From Gyrodactylus bullatarudis (taxonomy: Eukaryota; Platyhelminthes; Monogenea; Gyrodactylidea; Gyrodactylidae), in contig SSNU01000362.1 of assembly GCA_012064415.1 (NCBI GenBank), positions 1 through 64,000 on the forward strand: a DNA stretch of 64,000 nt. Reading direction: 5' to 3'. Positions 1 through 11,500 of this stretch are shown piece by piece. The notes under the pieces were generated by a model that saw nothing but the letters and a program-made list of their open reading frames with translations, had not been told where the DNA came from and made no database searches. Each line of letters starts with the position of its first letter. The stretch's first letter is position 1. The position numbers were made by a program, and so were the translations under genes.

Positions 1-183
1 CCTTTCTACTAAAGAAACCTCGCTCGCTCAAGCTGCTGCATTTAACAAGCCTTGCACTTGCCACAAAATCACAGGTGGAACGTCAAGAGAAAGTCATTTG
101 CATCTAGCTGAACCATTAGAAGTGGTCGCTTGACGGCTGCGATACATTCTACAATCGTTCCAGCTGACCAAATTGAAAAGGCT

Positions 184-265
184 CGACATGGGCAGGATTT
201 TAACCTACGCGGGGAGACCCCAATGGAATTCTAGTCCATCGCCTTAACCAATCTGCTTCATTTCA
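184..265 (-). pseudogene. Degenerate tRNA-Ser(AGA)-like copy
   Basis: This is the counterpart of the 517-598 sequence in the first repeat unit, offset by 333 bp. Extra substitutions disrupt the anticodon stem, the T-loop (TTCAAAT changed to TTAAAAT) and the D arm. The 5' acceptor half is missing in the same way as in the other copy. Confidence 0.65.
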
Positions 266-516
266 CAAAACACCCTCCTACAGATAACACACTCATCCCG
301 ATCACCTCCCGACGTGGTCTTCTCGTTTCATGCCCTTTCTACTAAAGAAACCTCGCTCGCTCAAGCTGCTGCATTTAACAAGCCTTGCACTTGCCACAAA
401 ATCACAGGTGGAACGTCAAGAGAAAGTCATTTGCATCTAGCTCAACCATTAGAAGTGGTCACTTGACGGCTGCGATAAATTCTACAATCGTTCCAGCTGA
501 TCAAATTGAAAAGGCT

Positions 517-598
517 CGACATGGGCAGGATTTGAACCTACGAAGGGAGACCCCAATGGATTTCTAGTCCATCGCCTTAACCACTCTGCTTCATTTCA
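517..598 (-). tRNA. tRNA-Ser(AGA)-like sequence, probably a pseudogene
   Basis: Reading the minus strand, the D-arm region GCAGAGTGGTTAAGGC is followed by a perfect 5-bp anticodon stem (ATGGA/TCCAT). Its 7-nt loop CTAGAAA carries anticodon AGA (565-563). A long variable arm (GGGG TC TCCC) marks a class II serine tRNA, and the T arm is GTAGG-TTCAAAT-CCTGC. The 3' acceptor strand CCATGTC (524-518) would need GACATGG at the 5' end, but the sequence there is TGAAATG, so the acceptor stem does not form. It is either a pseudogene or a copy captured within the tandem repeat. Confidence 0.7.
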
Positions 599-1001
599 CA
601 AAACACCCTCCTACAGATAACACACTCATCCCGATCACCTCCCGACGTGGTCTTCTCGTTTCATGCCCTTTCTACTAAAGAAACCTCGCTCGCTCAAGCT
701 GCTGCATTTAACAGTAGTTTAAACTCTCGTCATTGAAGAAATGTTTTATTATAAATTAATTTTTTATGTAGTATCATTTTAATATTGATCAAGTCAAGAG
801 AAATCTGTTCGAGTATATATCACTGAACTAATCCAGTGCGAAAATCTCGATTAATTTACGCCTTATCTTTGTGTAACATAAGGCACATCTCGTTATATGA
901 CAAATGGTAGACGGTTTTATCCGCTAATTGTTTGTCCAATCAATTTAACAGAAGTAATTTCCGTTAGCTTTGTTAACAGTACTCATTTCTGTGAGAACTT
1001 T

Positions 1002-1755
1002 TATCTCATCACATGTAGGAGAGACTATGTCACTCCGTTGCTACGATGAATTTCATTTAAGCCAGGTTTAGTTTGTCCTTTGGAATTCGAACAATGACCA
1101 TGTCAAGGCTAGATAAAAGTAGGTAATCTGTATGAACCCTTCTGGACAGACAAAATAGTCCGTGGCGAGAGACAGTTTCGTTTACCAGCTTGATTGTATG
1201 ACTTTCGTGTCATGGTATATAAGCATGCTGGGAAGTTGGCTCAAGAGATCCACGAGGAAAATCTAGATAACAATTGCATTAGTTCAACTAATTTGGTCAG
1301 AAATCACATTTATTCATGTTTGGTCAGAAGACCGTCGTGATTAAAATTCATCACTTACCCGAAAGATTCAAACATCAGCTTGTGTGAAATATAATTTCTT
1401 GTATCTCATCACATGTAGGAGAGACTATGTCACTCCGTTGCTACGATGAATTTCATTTAAGCCAGGTTTAGTTTGTCCTTTGGAATTCGAACAATGACCA
1501 TGTCAAGGCTAGATAAAAGTAGGTAATCTGTATGAACCCTTCTGGACAGACAAAATAGTCCGTGGCGAGAGACAGTTTCGTTTACCAGCTTGATTGTATG
1601 ACTTTCGTGTCATGGTATATAAGCATGCTGGGAAGTTGGCTCAAGAGATCCACGAGGAAAATCTAGATAACAATTGCATTAGTTCAACTAATTTGGTCAG
1701 AAATCACATTTATTCATGTTTGGTCAGAAGACCGTCGTGATTAAAATTCATCACT
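1002..1755. repeat. 354-bp direct duplication (1002-1355 and 1402-1755)
   Basis: Two copies that look identical base for base are separated by 46 bp of unrelated sequence, giving a 400-bp period. Each contains a TATATAAG motif (about 1217 and 1617) and an AATTTGG motif further on. I find no ORF of note and recognise no rRNA, tRNA or snRNA. The unit size and near-identity fit a small-RNA gene repeat or a recent segmental duplication. Confidence 0.85.
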
Positions 1756-2012
1756 CACTTTGATACAGATTGCCATGTTAAGGAATTCGTTTAAACAAAT
1801 TAGAAATATTTTTTTAAATTTCTTATCTTCATTTGTTTGTTTGGAAAGTTTTTTTTAAAATAATTATAGATTCTATAATTTACAGAAATTTTTAACAGAA
1901 TTGTTCAAGTTTTATTTTACATTAAAGAAACTCCATTCACTTTATATCAAGCTGGAGTTTTAGAGTTACCTTGATAGTAATTCTTAATTCGAAATAAACT
2001 TCAGGTTAATGT

Positions 2013-3032
2013 ATGTCAATTATTTTAAAATGTCCTGCATACTGTGAATTCAAAAAATCTTTGCAGCAATGTACATCATGTCTCTCAGGTTATCGTGTTT
2101 CAAATAGTACTTATGATGTCATTTGTTCTAAATGCAATTCATACTTAACTCTATACGATGTCAACTTTTTGCTTGTATCTAGTTCACTTGTATTCATATT
2201 CCAGATCAACCAATTATCATGTTTATTTTTCCGTAATTTTACTTTAAAAAAGTTGACCAATTCTAGGTCATTTGTACAGGATTACAACAACAACAACTTG
2301 TCCCGTCTGCTATTGATCAAATTCATTGTTCTCTTTATAATATTGCTGAATATCTCACATGTCATAGCATATGTTTCTACATTTATGGAAGAGGATATTA
2401 GCATCATCAATTCTATAAAACTATTCACTTATTGTCGTCCCAACTCCTTAGAAGATTTTTACTTGGAATTTATAACATCCAGTCCTTGCATTTATGAAGT
2501 TGTATATCCTTTGAAGACTTATCCATTATTTGTTATGACAACCTATTCAATGCTCTCAATGACTTTTCTGACTTTTATCTATGTATTCTCCACAAAGAAC
2601 CGCAAAATAATCAAGCAAGCAACTCTCAATTTGAGCATTTTCTCACCAATCATTGTGGTAACAAACTTTCTTCTATCTGGAATAATTTACATGAATTATA
2701 TCAAAATTGTTTTGGTATACTTCCTGTTACTAATTCCGATGATTTTATCAGAAATTCTTGATTATTCTAAAGAAGAATGTTTCTCTAATAATGAGTTAAC
2801 TCCGATAAATAGTTATCGACTTGCTTTTAAATCTCTATTTGAACATTCCTTGGACATTTTTATTGGATGCTTCATTCCACTTTTTATTTTGTTTGTTTCT
2901 TTATTCTCAATCTTGAATTATTTCAGTCTTTTCATTTTGATCTTTTATGTATTTATCTTAGCAGTGTACATTTTTCTATTGCCACTAACACATCCACGCA
3001 TTTATTATGACAATTATCTCAAGATTTCATAA
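2013..3032 (+). CDS. Multi-pass membrane protein with N-terminal cysteine pairs (ARV1-like?)
   Basis: Single-exon ORF of 339 residues. The N-terminus has cysteines at 8, 12, 20, 23, 38 and 41; the C-x2-C (20-23) and C-x2-C (38-41) pairs look like a zinc ribbon. They are followed by YD and a hydrophobic stretch, an arrangement reminiscent of the ARV1 homology domain of the ER sterol/GPI-precursor protein ARV1. Roughly five to six transmembrane segments follow (near 95-118, 170-192, 207-228, 231-250 and 283-326). The ARV1 match is weak: the usual D-K-Y-I-E-x-D stretch is not conserved and the protein is longer than typical ARV1 (about 270 residues). An acceptor-like TTCAG lies just upstream, so a 5' exon is possible. 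AATAAA-type signals follow near 3048. Confidence 0.6.
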   Translation: MSIILKCPAYCEFKKSLQQCTSCLSGYRVSNSTYDVICSKCNSYLTLYDVNFLLVSSSLVFIFQINQLSCLFFRNFTLKKLTNSRSFVQDYNNNNLSRLLLIKFIVLFIILLNISHVIAYVSTFMEEDISIINSIKLFTYCRPNSLEDFYLEFITSSPCIYEVVYPLKTYPLFVMTTYSMLSMTFLTFIYVFSTKNRKIIKQATLNLSIFSPIIVVTNFLLSGIIYMNYIKIVLVYFLLLIPMILSEILDYSKEECFSNNELTPINSYRLAFKSLFEHSLDIFIGCFIPLFILFVSLFSILNYFSLFILIFYVFILAVYIFLLPLTHPRIYYDNYLKIS

Positions 3033-3895
3033 TTTAAAAATATTTGAAAATAAAATAATATCGATTTATCCTAATAATAGAATCGTTAGTTTTTCCATTT
3101 AACCATTAATATATTGGTCATTCAAATTAGAAACATTGATCAATCTCTCTCTATTTATTTCAAGATTTTCTGTCCAAGTAATAGGTCAATAAAGATTCTT
3201 CCTTGAAGAAGGTGCATAGAAGTCAATCCCCAACACGACTTTGGGCATACTTTTTAGTTTTATCGACATTTTCTGTGAATTTTTGAGAGAATTTTGATAA
3301 AGAGAATAATTATAATCAATTATTAACTACTAATCTGGAAAGCAAGGTTCTTTTTTCTACACACCGCAGGTGTGTACCTCTTCTTGGCCAACTAAAATGT
3401 ATTTCTCTCAACATCTATGAATTGCACATAATTTATTTTGTAGAGAATATATCAAATAACATGACTGGTCTCTTATTCATGCATCACTACAGAGTATTAT
3501 TCATTGCTTATGTATATTTACTAATTTTGCTCAATTCACTACACATACTACTATATATATACATGTATTATTACATGTATATTATGCATGTATTATATTA
3601 TATATGAAACAGTTCAAGACAATTATAATTTTTGTATTGCTACAATAATGTATTATTATTCAATACAAGTTTTTGTAGACCGCATAAAATATAAAAGTGT
3701 ATAGTATAGAGCATATTGCTCACTGAGTGAGTATGTCTTACTTATTACAGCTGCTGAAATGAAAATTAATACATTAATAGAGGGAACGAAAAAGACAGAG
3801 GAGCACTATGAATTTATAGCTTTACAAAATTGCAAAAAAATACATATATAAAAAGATTCAATAGAGGCTAGAGAAAAACAAAACCAACCTTTTGA
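3033..3895. other. Intergenic, AT-rich
   Basis: I see no gene, RNA or clear mobile element here. The only notable local feature is a TA/TG-rich low-complexity stretch near 3545-3605. Confidence 0.5.
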
Positions 3896-4912
3896 ATGAT
3901 GATTAGAAGGAAAAATCAGTCGAATTCCGAGGAGATACTATTTGTCCTGTCAATAAAGTTGGTGCAGTACATTCCCTTGAAAGAATACCAGGATTTCAAT
4001 CTTGAGGTTGCTCAAGAGTTTATGAAGAGCCTAGAAAAGACATCAAAGAAGCCAAGGTCACTTAGAACGAAGCTCTATGTCTATGATAATGGTCTTCAAC
4101 TAGAACAGGGCAATTGGAATTGGAATTATAATTACAATGATTCAGATGCATCAGACTCATCTAACAATTTTGTTGGATATGATCAGATAAAAAAATACAT
4201 CACATTTCGGTCGAGAATGCAAATCCTTCTCTTGGGAATAGCCAAGAATGTGATTGAAAACAGGAGAAAGGAACGTGGCTTCATGTTCATATTCACCAAA
4301 TGTTCTGATGATACTAAACGTCTTTGCGATGCAATTGAGAATGGTGAAAATTTTGATCTTCGTACTATTTCTACTACGAGTAGTATAAAGAAATTAGATG
4401 ATTCATCGCCAATTGTGTCCATGTCAAATTCAAAGAATAGGAGCAATGTCGAGCGGATAAATAACCTGTCAGATGGTTTTGAGTTTATTAGTGAAAATCA
4501 AGAATGTCCTTGGGAAGTTGACATAAAGTATATTACTTATGATCCGATAAATGGTAATAAACTTGATGATAATGGCCCTATTTACATGTACACAGCTCAT
4601 CAGGTGGTTCCAAGACAAAACCAAAAGGCTTCTTCATTACTCGGCAGTACAACAGCCCTTGTCAGTAGTAAAGGCGGTCTTGATTTGGAGGGAAAAAGCA
4701 TCTTTTCCAGAGCAAGTCGCATGCCTATAATAAGCAAGCAGAATAAGCAATTGAGATCAAGCAGCCAGAATTCAGACCAACAAAAGTTGAGAAAATCAAA
4801 AGTTGACTCTTCTGCACAGGACCATAGAAAGAATCTTATTCGCTATCTTTCCAAGTCTGACTTTCGTCGAGATTTGTCCCCTCTTTCGAGTATTGAACAA
4901 AACTTGATTTGA
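3896..4912 (+). CDS. PTB/PID-like domain protein
   Basis: Intact ORF of 338 residues; either of two adjacent ATGs (3896, 3899) could start it. Residues about 15-165 have the pattern of a phosphotyrosine-binding (PH-like) domain: an opening strand (KLVQYIPL), a helix (FNLEVAQEFMKSLE), paired strands around KLYVYDNGLQLE, further strands up to about residue 120, and a closing FMFIFTKCSDDTKRLCDAI strand-helix unit. Short Asn/Asp/Ser-rich insertions lie inside the domain. The C-terminal half is Ser/Lys/Gln-rich and probably disordered. Proteins of this class act as cytoplasmic adaptors that bind NPxY tails or phospholipids. Assignment rests on pattern only; the gene name is not recognisable. Confidence 0.6.
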   Translation: MMIRRKNQSNSEEILFVLSIKLVQYIPLKEYQDFNLEVAQEFMKSLEKTSKKPRSLRTKLYVYDNGLQLEQGNWNWNYNYNDSDASDSSNNFVGYDQIKKYITFRSRMQILLLGIAKNVIENRRKERGFMFIFTKCSDDTKRLCDAIENGENFDLRTISTTSSIKKLDDSSPIVSMSNSKNRSNVERINNLSDGFEFISENQECPWEVDIKYITYDPINGNKLDDNGPIYMYTAHQVVPRQNQKASSLLGSTTALVSSKGGLDLEGKSIFSRASRMPIISKQNKQLRSSSQNSDQQKLRKSKVDSSAQDHRKNLIRYLSKSDFRRDLSPLSSIEQNLI

Positions 4913-5539
4913 GAATGGACATTTTTCCTGCCTCCATGACACACAGTGACCTTTATAAATGTGGGAAATTTTCCCACCCCAAGGTCGAAAATGGTTTTTT
5001 TGAATTATAAAAGTTGATAACATTCTGAATATACATTAAGTTTATTATATTTATATAATTTTATATTTAACATGTATAAATAAATTATAATTTTGAACAA
5101 TTTGTCGTATTTCGTTACCAAAGTCAAGAATCAGTTAAAAACAAATTTAAATGTTTTAAACTATAACTGTATATGTGGTTTGGAGGAATAATAGTGTATC
5201 GTTCTTTAGATGCATAATGAATATGTAATTTATAAATATGGTTTTTTTCATGACCATGTATTTGAGTTTCTCATCAATTCAATAAAGAACCTAAGCAATG
5301 ATTGAAAATTTTTCTATGTACAACAAAAATAATGATTTGTTTGGGGAAGCCGTCTCAAGATTTTTACATTCAACTTTTAATGAGAATAATGTTAGTTGAG
5401 ATTGCAGTTATGACAAGATGAAAAAATTGAAAATTCACATTTTCAAAGTATACTAAAAGGTTCCTATATATCCTATATTAAAGGTTTTTTTTGTTAGTAA
5501 AATTATAAATCACAGATTGTTCCTTAATAATAATAATAA
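4913..5539. other. Intergenic between convergent gene ends
   Basis: This stretch separates the 3' ends of the PTB-like gene (plus) and robo (minus). It is AT-rich, with AATAAA-like sequences that could serve as poly(A) signals. No other feature is visible. Confidence 0.5.
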
Positions 5540-8500
5540 TCAACTTTGATAGACTGCATAAGAGTTTTGATTTGATGGATTGTTCGGGTTGCTGAGATTC
5601 ATTGTGCCAGTGGTAATATTAGAGGACCCATGGAATGATGATTGTTGAGGATGGTTCACTGTCATCATTGCTGGATAGCTTCCATCTAAATTGAATGAGA
5701 ATAATTTCATTAGATGGAAGGAGAAAAGAAGGCATTCAGTCAATTTCTTTTTTTTTGCTTTAGGTACACACATGTTGGAAAGAAGTAGAAACAATTCTGT
5801 TTGTCCAATATCAATGCACTTGTAGTAGTAAAGCATGTTTATTATTATTTCAGACATGAGAAAATTATTATCATATTAGCTAGTGTTAATCAGTAGACAT
5901 TCTCAGATAAACTCGATAAAGACTGTAATGGAATCTCTCTAAGTAGTAAACTATTTTCTATAAATATTAGGGATGAGGCCAAATACTTGTCCAAGTCAGA
6001 AATTTGAACAAGAAAGCTTTCAATTTCGTTGAATTCAAATTATTCAAGTAGCCTGATTGGATAAGGAGAGATAGCCAATCAGAGAGTATGAGTTAAATCT
6101 TTTTAACCAATCAGGATGCTTAACCAATTCAAATTTTCACTGACTTTCACAAGAAGATATTACATCAACAGAATTAATTTAATCTGAATTTTGTTTATGA
6201 GGGGTTGAGTGATTAGAGAAGGAATTTCCCTAATGAAACTAGTAGAGGAGAGAGCCATTTGATAGAATCAACTGAGATGACTCTTAAAATTATAACAGCA
6301 AGGATAACTTACTAGTAGTTGAAATTTGTTGATTGCGTGAGGCATAGTCATTATTATTATTATTATTGTTGAGTGAGGCATGGGAAGAGTTTGAAGTGTT
6401 CGTTGTGATTGTCTTACTATTGAGACTGGAGTTCACAGTTGCCTGGCTATTATTGACAATGAAGACATTCATAGAATTCTGAACAGGATGAAATTGTTGA
6501 GGTACCGGAGGAGGCGGTGAATCTGGGGGTGGGGGAATATTCAATTGTGGAGCACCTTGATAGTTACTATTCATATTCGATGTTAACCTAAGTTGGTTAG
6601 AATTGGAGCCGGGAAATTCCTCTTCACCAGCTCCCCCGTCATGAGGTCCATTGACGACTGATGTTGAGGCATATGGACTAGCTGTATCATCGATATCATG
6701 ACGGTATTGATGTTGGGGATACTGCTGTTGTTGTTGTTGGACAATCAGTTGATTACTACCATGTGAACGACTTGTATTACTGTTGTTACCACTTGAGTTG
6801 GTAATGCCGAATTGCATCATATTCTGGTTGTTGCCCATAACTGGCAGAGAGAAAATAAATAAATAATTTGTTTTTGTCGATAGATAATTAAAAGAAGATA
6901 AAGTACAAAGAACTTGATTTTGATTAAAATCAAAATCGATAAGCTATAAAAAGAATTGAAAAAAAGAACAACCTAATCATAATTCTATCTTTTTTTATGA
7001 GAGAAAAGAAGAGATTTTTCATCAATTAACTTGCTGCTCGGAAAGTGTAGACATAATTAACCTGTGAAAGTCCTTATTAGAACTTCAACAATGTGCTACC
7101 CATGGCTGGTAGTAGAGAAAGTCTTTCCAGGCTTAATCTCGATAGAAAATTTTTGAATCCACGCCAAGATTTTTAAAAGAATTATACCACGAGAAATAAA
7201 ACAAATTAATATTTTTTCAAACTATAATAGAACTCATAGTAAAAATTGAGTCTTTTTCAGCTGTTGAGAAAAATTTCTGGGAAATTTGGAGAATTCTAAT
7301 AATTATAGGGAAAACTTTTCATTTAAATGTTCAAAAATGAATCTTTTTCGGTTAAAACATGACTATTTGATTTAAGCACGGTATATTGTTAGTGAAAGAT
7401 AAAATTTTGTATTACCAGAGCTACTAGTAGAGTTAATTAATTTGGAAATATGGTACTTTAATTAAATTATAGTTGTAACAAGTAGAGATTGTTCTTCTCA
7501 AGTTTGCTTGGAACTCGACGAGTTAAAATTGGGTTGCAAAAGCAACAAAAGTCTACACACTAACACCCAAGATTGAATCGAGAGAGATTTCAATTTCAAG
7601 ATAAGAAATTGAATGAATAATCAATAGGAAGCCGACAAGTGTATCTTGTGTTGAGAATTGAAATTTTATTTAAAAACTTAAATTCACAGAAATAAATTTC
7701 CTTTAAAGATGAAAAATCAATAAAGAAATCTTTGAATATATAACAAAATGTGGGTCATGGAATAAAGCCAATGAACGCAAAAAAGGTAGAGATGGTTACA
7801 GAAAACCTCCCTTTTAAAGAGAGAAGAAACATATAAGAACGTCTATCCTATTTCCCATAATTTGACAGAATTTTTGATCATCAGAATTCAAAAGGATCGT
7901 TAGAAACAATTAAAAGAGCCATTGGAGAATTCATCGTATCGAGAAACAATAATGATTAATAAATAAAACTTTGTTGAAGTAAGTATTCCCGAGCTTCTTC
8001 TAAAACATTTGTTTCTACTAGTGAGTTGGGACTCATTTTGAGAATTTGAAGACAAGACGAGTAATTAGTGATAAAGCTTTTATTCCGCCGGATCTCATCC
8101 AATGCAATCTGCAAATCAAGCAGAAAGAGGAGAAGAGAAAGTGGACAGTTATCAATTGATCCTTAAATAAAAAGAAGACTGAACACGTAATTGCTCACTA
8201 GACCAATAGAAACCCCACTCCCTCCATAATTGCATTCTCAAACCAACCAATAAGAGGATACATATTTGTTAATTTATTTAATATATAAATCAAGCCGGTG
8301 TAAGAATCTGATGAGATCCGGCGGAATAAAAGCTTTATCACTAATTACTCGTCTTATCTTCATATCCTCAAAATGAGTTCCAACTCACTAGCAGAAACAA
8401 ATAAAATTTTATCTTACAGTAGTTCTACTTGAACCCCTAATGACTAAATCACTGAAACTTACAATAAATTTCACACATCCAAAGACCAAGCGAGAACTCA

Positions 8501-11500
8501 TATAATTTCACCATCATTAGGAATCGTCAGTAAGCCTTACGCCTGCTCTGTGGGTCGGACTAAATGCTTGAGAGCATGCCCAGCGAGTATAAGACCTGAG
8601 GTTCGATTTTCTCTCGAGCAGGTGTAAAGCTTACTGACGATCCCTTATGAGGGTGAAACTATAGTATGAGTTCTCGCTTGGTCTTTGGATGTGTGAAATT
8701 TATTGTAAGTTTCATTGAGTTGGTCATTAGAGGTTCAACTAAATATAAGCAGAAGTCTAATCAGAGACTAGCATCCCCTCGGCAGTTCTAGATAAGGCTG
8801 ATAGATGGCTAATAGGGAGGGTTCTTCCTATGATAGTGAAATAAAATTTTGTTTAATTAATAAATAGGTAGATTGAGATGGCTTAACTATTTTTTAAGCA
8901 GACCAACAAAGAATAGAATATGAAAACTACTTTAATTCATCCAGATTAAAAGTCGATAGAATTTAACCAGATTTTCATTGATAATTAAAAAAAATTGCAG
9001 CTATTTAAACGAAAAAGTGTTCTTCTTGAGAAAAAATCATGTTTTTTCAATTAACACCAAGATTCAATTTGATTAATTTTTTAAACAGTACTAACGATTA
9101 GCTAATAACTGATGCTGGAAAAAAATTTATTTTCAGACAACTGTATTTCTAAACGAACTACAAGTTTTAAAAGAATGACAGGCTAATAAAATTCTTTTAC
9201 ATATTTGTATAGAAACAGACATCACTCATTAGAATGGAGGAATAATCTAAAGAGAGATGCAAACACTCTCAATTGACAAACTACACCTCCTGTTTATCGA
9301 ATTAGATTTTTGATTGATGATCTTCAAGTTAAATATGAAATTTTGAGAGCTATGTGGGATGAATGTCAAAGTCTTTTAGCATCTCTAATTCGATGTCGAG
9401 AAATTAAACTTTTTAGTTTAGCATGTATCGAATCTTTAAGCTATTAAGAAAGTTAAGTTAGTAGTAACCGGGAAATTAACCAAAATTGGACTTGAAAATT
9501 CTTCTTTATCGTGTCATTAAATTTTTTTTTTCAAAATTACCCCATAATTTTCAATGAATTCCTACTATTGGAAAGATTCAATAGAAACAATAAACTTATG
9601 CTAAACTAATCGAGGGAATAAATAGGGGAATACTTTTGATGTAGATTTGAAAGTATATTTTTACTTCTGAGATTAAAAAATGATCAATCATGGAGGAGAA
9701 ATGAACATGAAATTAAAAGTTTATCTCTTTTTTTCAATACATTTATTTTCCCACATTGAGAGGAAAAACTAACCAGAAAAGGGGAAAGATCTACAACCAA
9801 TTCCTTTGATGGAGAGGAGTTGTAGTTCTCTTTAGTCCTATCCATCTCTCACTTTTGTGTTGTGTCTCTAATCTAATTTGTAAGGAGATTGAGGGAAAAT
9901 CAAAAGGAGAAAAAAAAGACAGCTAGCAAGAATGTAATTAGAGATCAATCCTTGTCATCTATTTTGCTTTATACTGATTGTACTTTAAAAGTAATACTAC
10001 TATAGAATACAAGTACAGAGTTGTATAATAATAATAATAATAGTTTGAATGAGAGAAAAATTGAATTACACACACACACACACAGATTCGAGTGTACCAT
10101 ATTCAAAGTTGATTATATAACACAAGGAGCATCATCAACAGTTTTTACTTTCTCTTTCGCACGTCTATTTATTACGACAAAAGGTTCTAATGTCCAAAAT
10201 CTAAGGAAATTATATTGGAACATTTTATTACAACAAGATAAAAAGATTTGCATCTACAGAAAAGAAGAAATGCAATAAAATTTTAGCCAGTATTATTGTA
10301 TTTATTAAAAAAGTGTGTATATGTCTCTTGCTTTCTATTCAAAAAATTAGTCTTTACTTTTTACATGTATCATAAAAAAGTGAAACATTTACGCCTTGTA
10401 TTTTTTTGAGAAAAATACAAAAAACAGAATAGGCCTCAAGAAAGACAAGAGAGCATGTGAGAAATCAACTTAAGCCTATATTGAGAATGAGAGATGAAAA
10501 TCAGAAGCCTTTATATCAGGGTGATGGAGAAGATGATGATTCATTCAATTAATCTTACTTGGAACCATCTTTCTTTCTGTCTCTCTCACTCTCTATACAA
10601 ATGCGACTGTATAGACTTGTTAAACAAAATTGATAAAAGTCTATGATAAAGATGCGGCATAAAAATTCATTCCTCCTATTTTGTAATCGGATGATAATAA
10701 AAAGCCAGAAAGAACCCATGCAGATTAAATAAACAAAAACTACTATATTGTTATTCATGACCTATTTTGTATGCAATGTATTTTATGATAAAGAGAACAA
10801 GAGTCATTCTTTACTCTCTTGGGAAATTTTAATAGAGTATTATCTCCTATATGCTGATGTTGATTAAAGTAGTTTTTTTAATAGCAAATTTCAATGAATT
10901 ATTTAATTTTAAAAGAATACTGAATGAATTCATTTACAAATTATAATCGATAGACAGATTTTTAATTATGTTATGTATCTTAATAGAGCAAATACTAGAG
11001 AGAGAGGAAATTCGAATAATCAATCAAGTCAAGAATAGAGGCCTACTCATAAAGTAAAATTTTATTATAAAAAATCATTGGCTGATTCACTTTGAACTGA
11101 TGATTTGACTTGGAATAAATAAGCCTCTACACGTGCAATGAACCATGGTAAGTTTAGTCAGAGTACAATCAATAAAATTTTAATAATTCAAATCGATTGG
11201 GAAATTTCATTTTAATATACATAATGCAATGTAGCAGGAAAGAAAAACACGAAACGAATGAATATACACATTTCAAAAGTATCGATACTCAAATCTCATA
11301 GCAGATAATTTTGGAAGAGTATTTGAGAATACCATATAATCATTGAGGCATGAAAAAAAAATGAGAGTAAGAGATTTTACATTACAACAAACAGAATAGG
11401 ACCAAAATGAAATGAAGGATAGAGAGGAAATTGCCTTATTGTTATTACTACTGTATTATCATATTCCCTAACCCATCTAATACTCTGGAACAACAAAACG

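Larger units (their letters stand above)
1..712. repeat. 333-bp tandem repeat (about 2.1 units)
   Basis: The unit beginning CCTTTCTACTAAAG starts at 1, again at 334 and again at 667, giving an exact 333-bp period. The third unit stops matching near 712, where unrelated sequence begins. The array runs off the left edge of the window, so its full size is unknown. Each full unit carries a tRNA-Ser-like sequence on the minus strand. The two units differ by scattered substitutions, mostly inside the tRNA-like part of the first copy. It resembles a tandem small-RNA gene array or a tRNA-containing satellite. Confidence 0.9.

Noticed and set aside
3422..3607. 61-codon ORF on the plus strand
   Set aside because: Tyr/Ile/Met-rich low-complexity text over a TATA/TGTA repeat; no motif and no splice or promoter context.
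4183..4446. Minus-strand ORF inside the PTB-like gene
   Set aside because: Shadow of the coding strand, whose domain pattern is convincing.
10021..10278. 85-codon ORF in robo intron 3
   Set aside because: Starts in an AAT run and crosses a CA microsatellite; low-complexity product with no domain.
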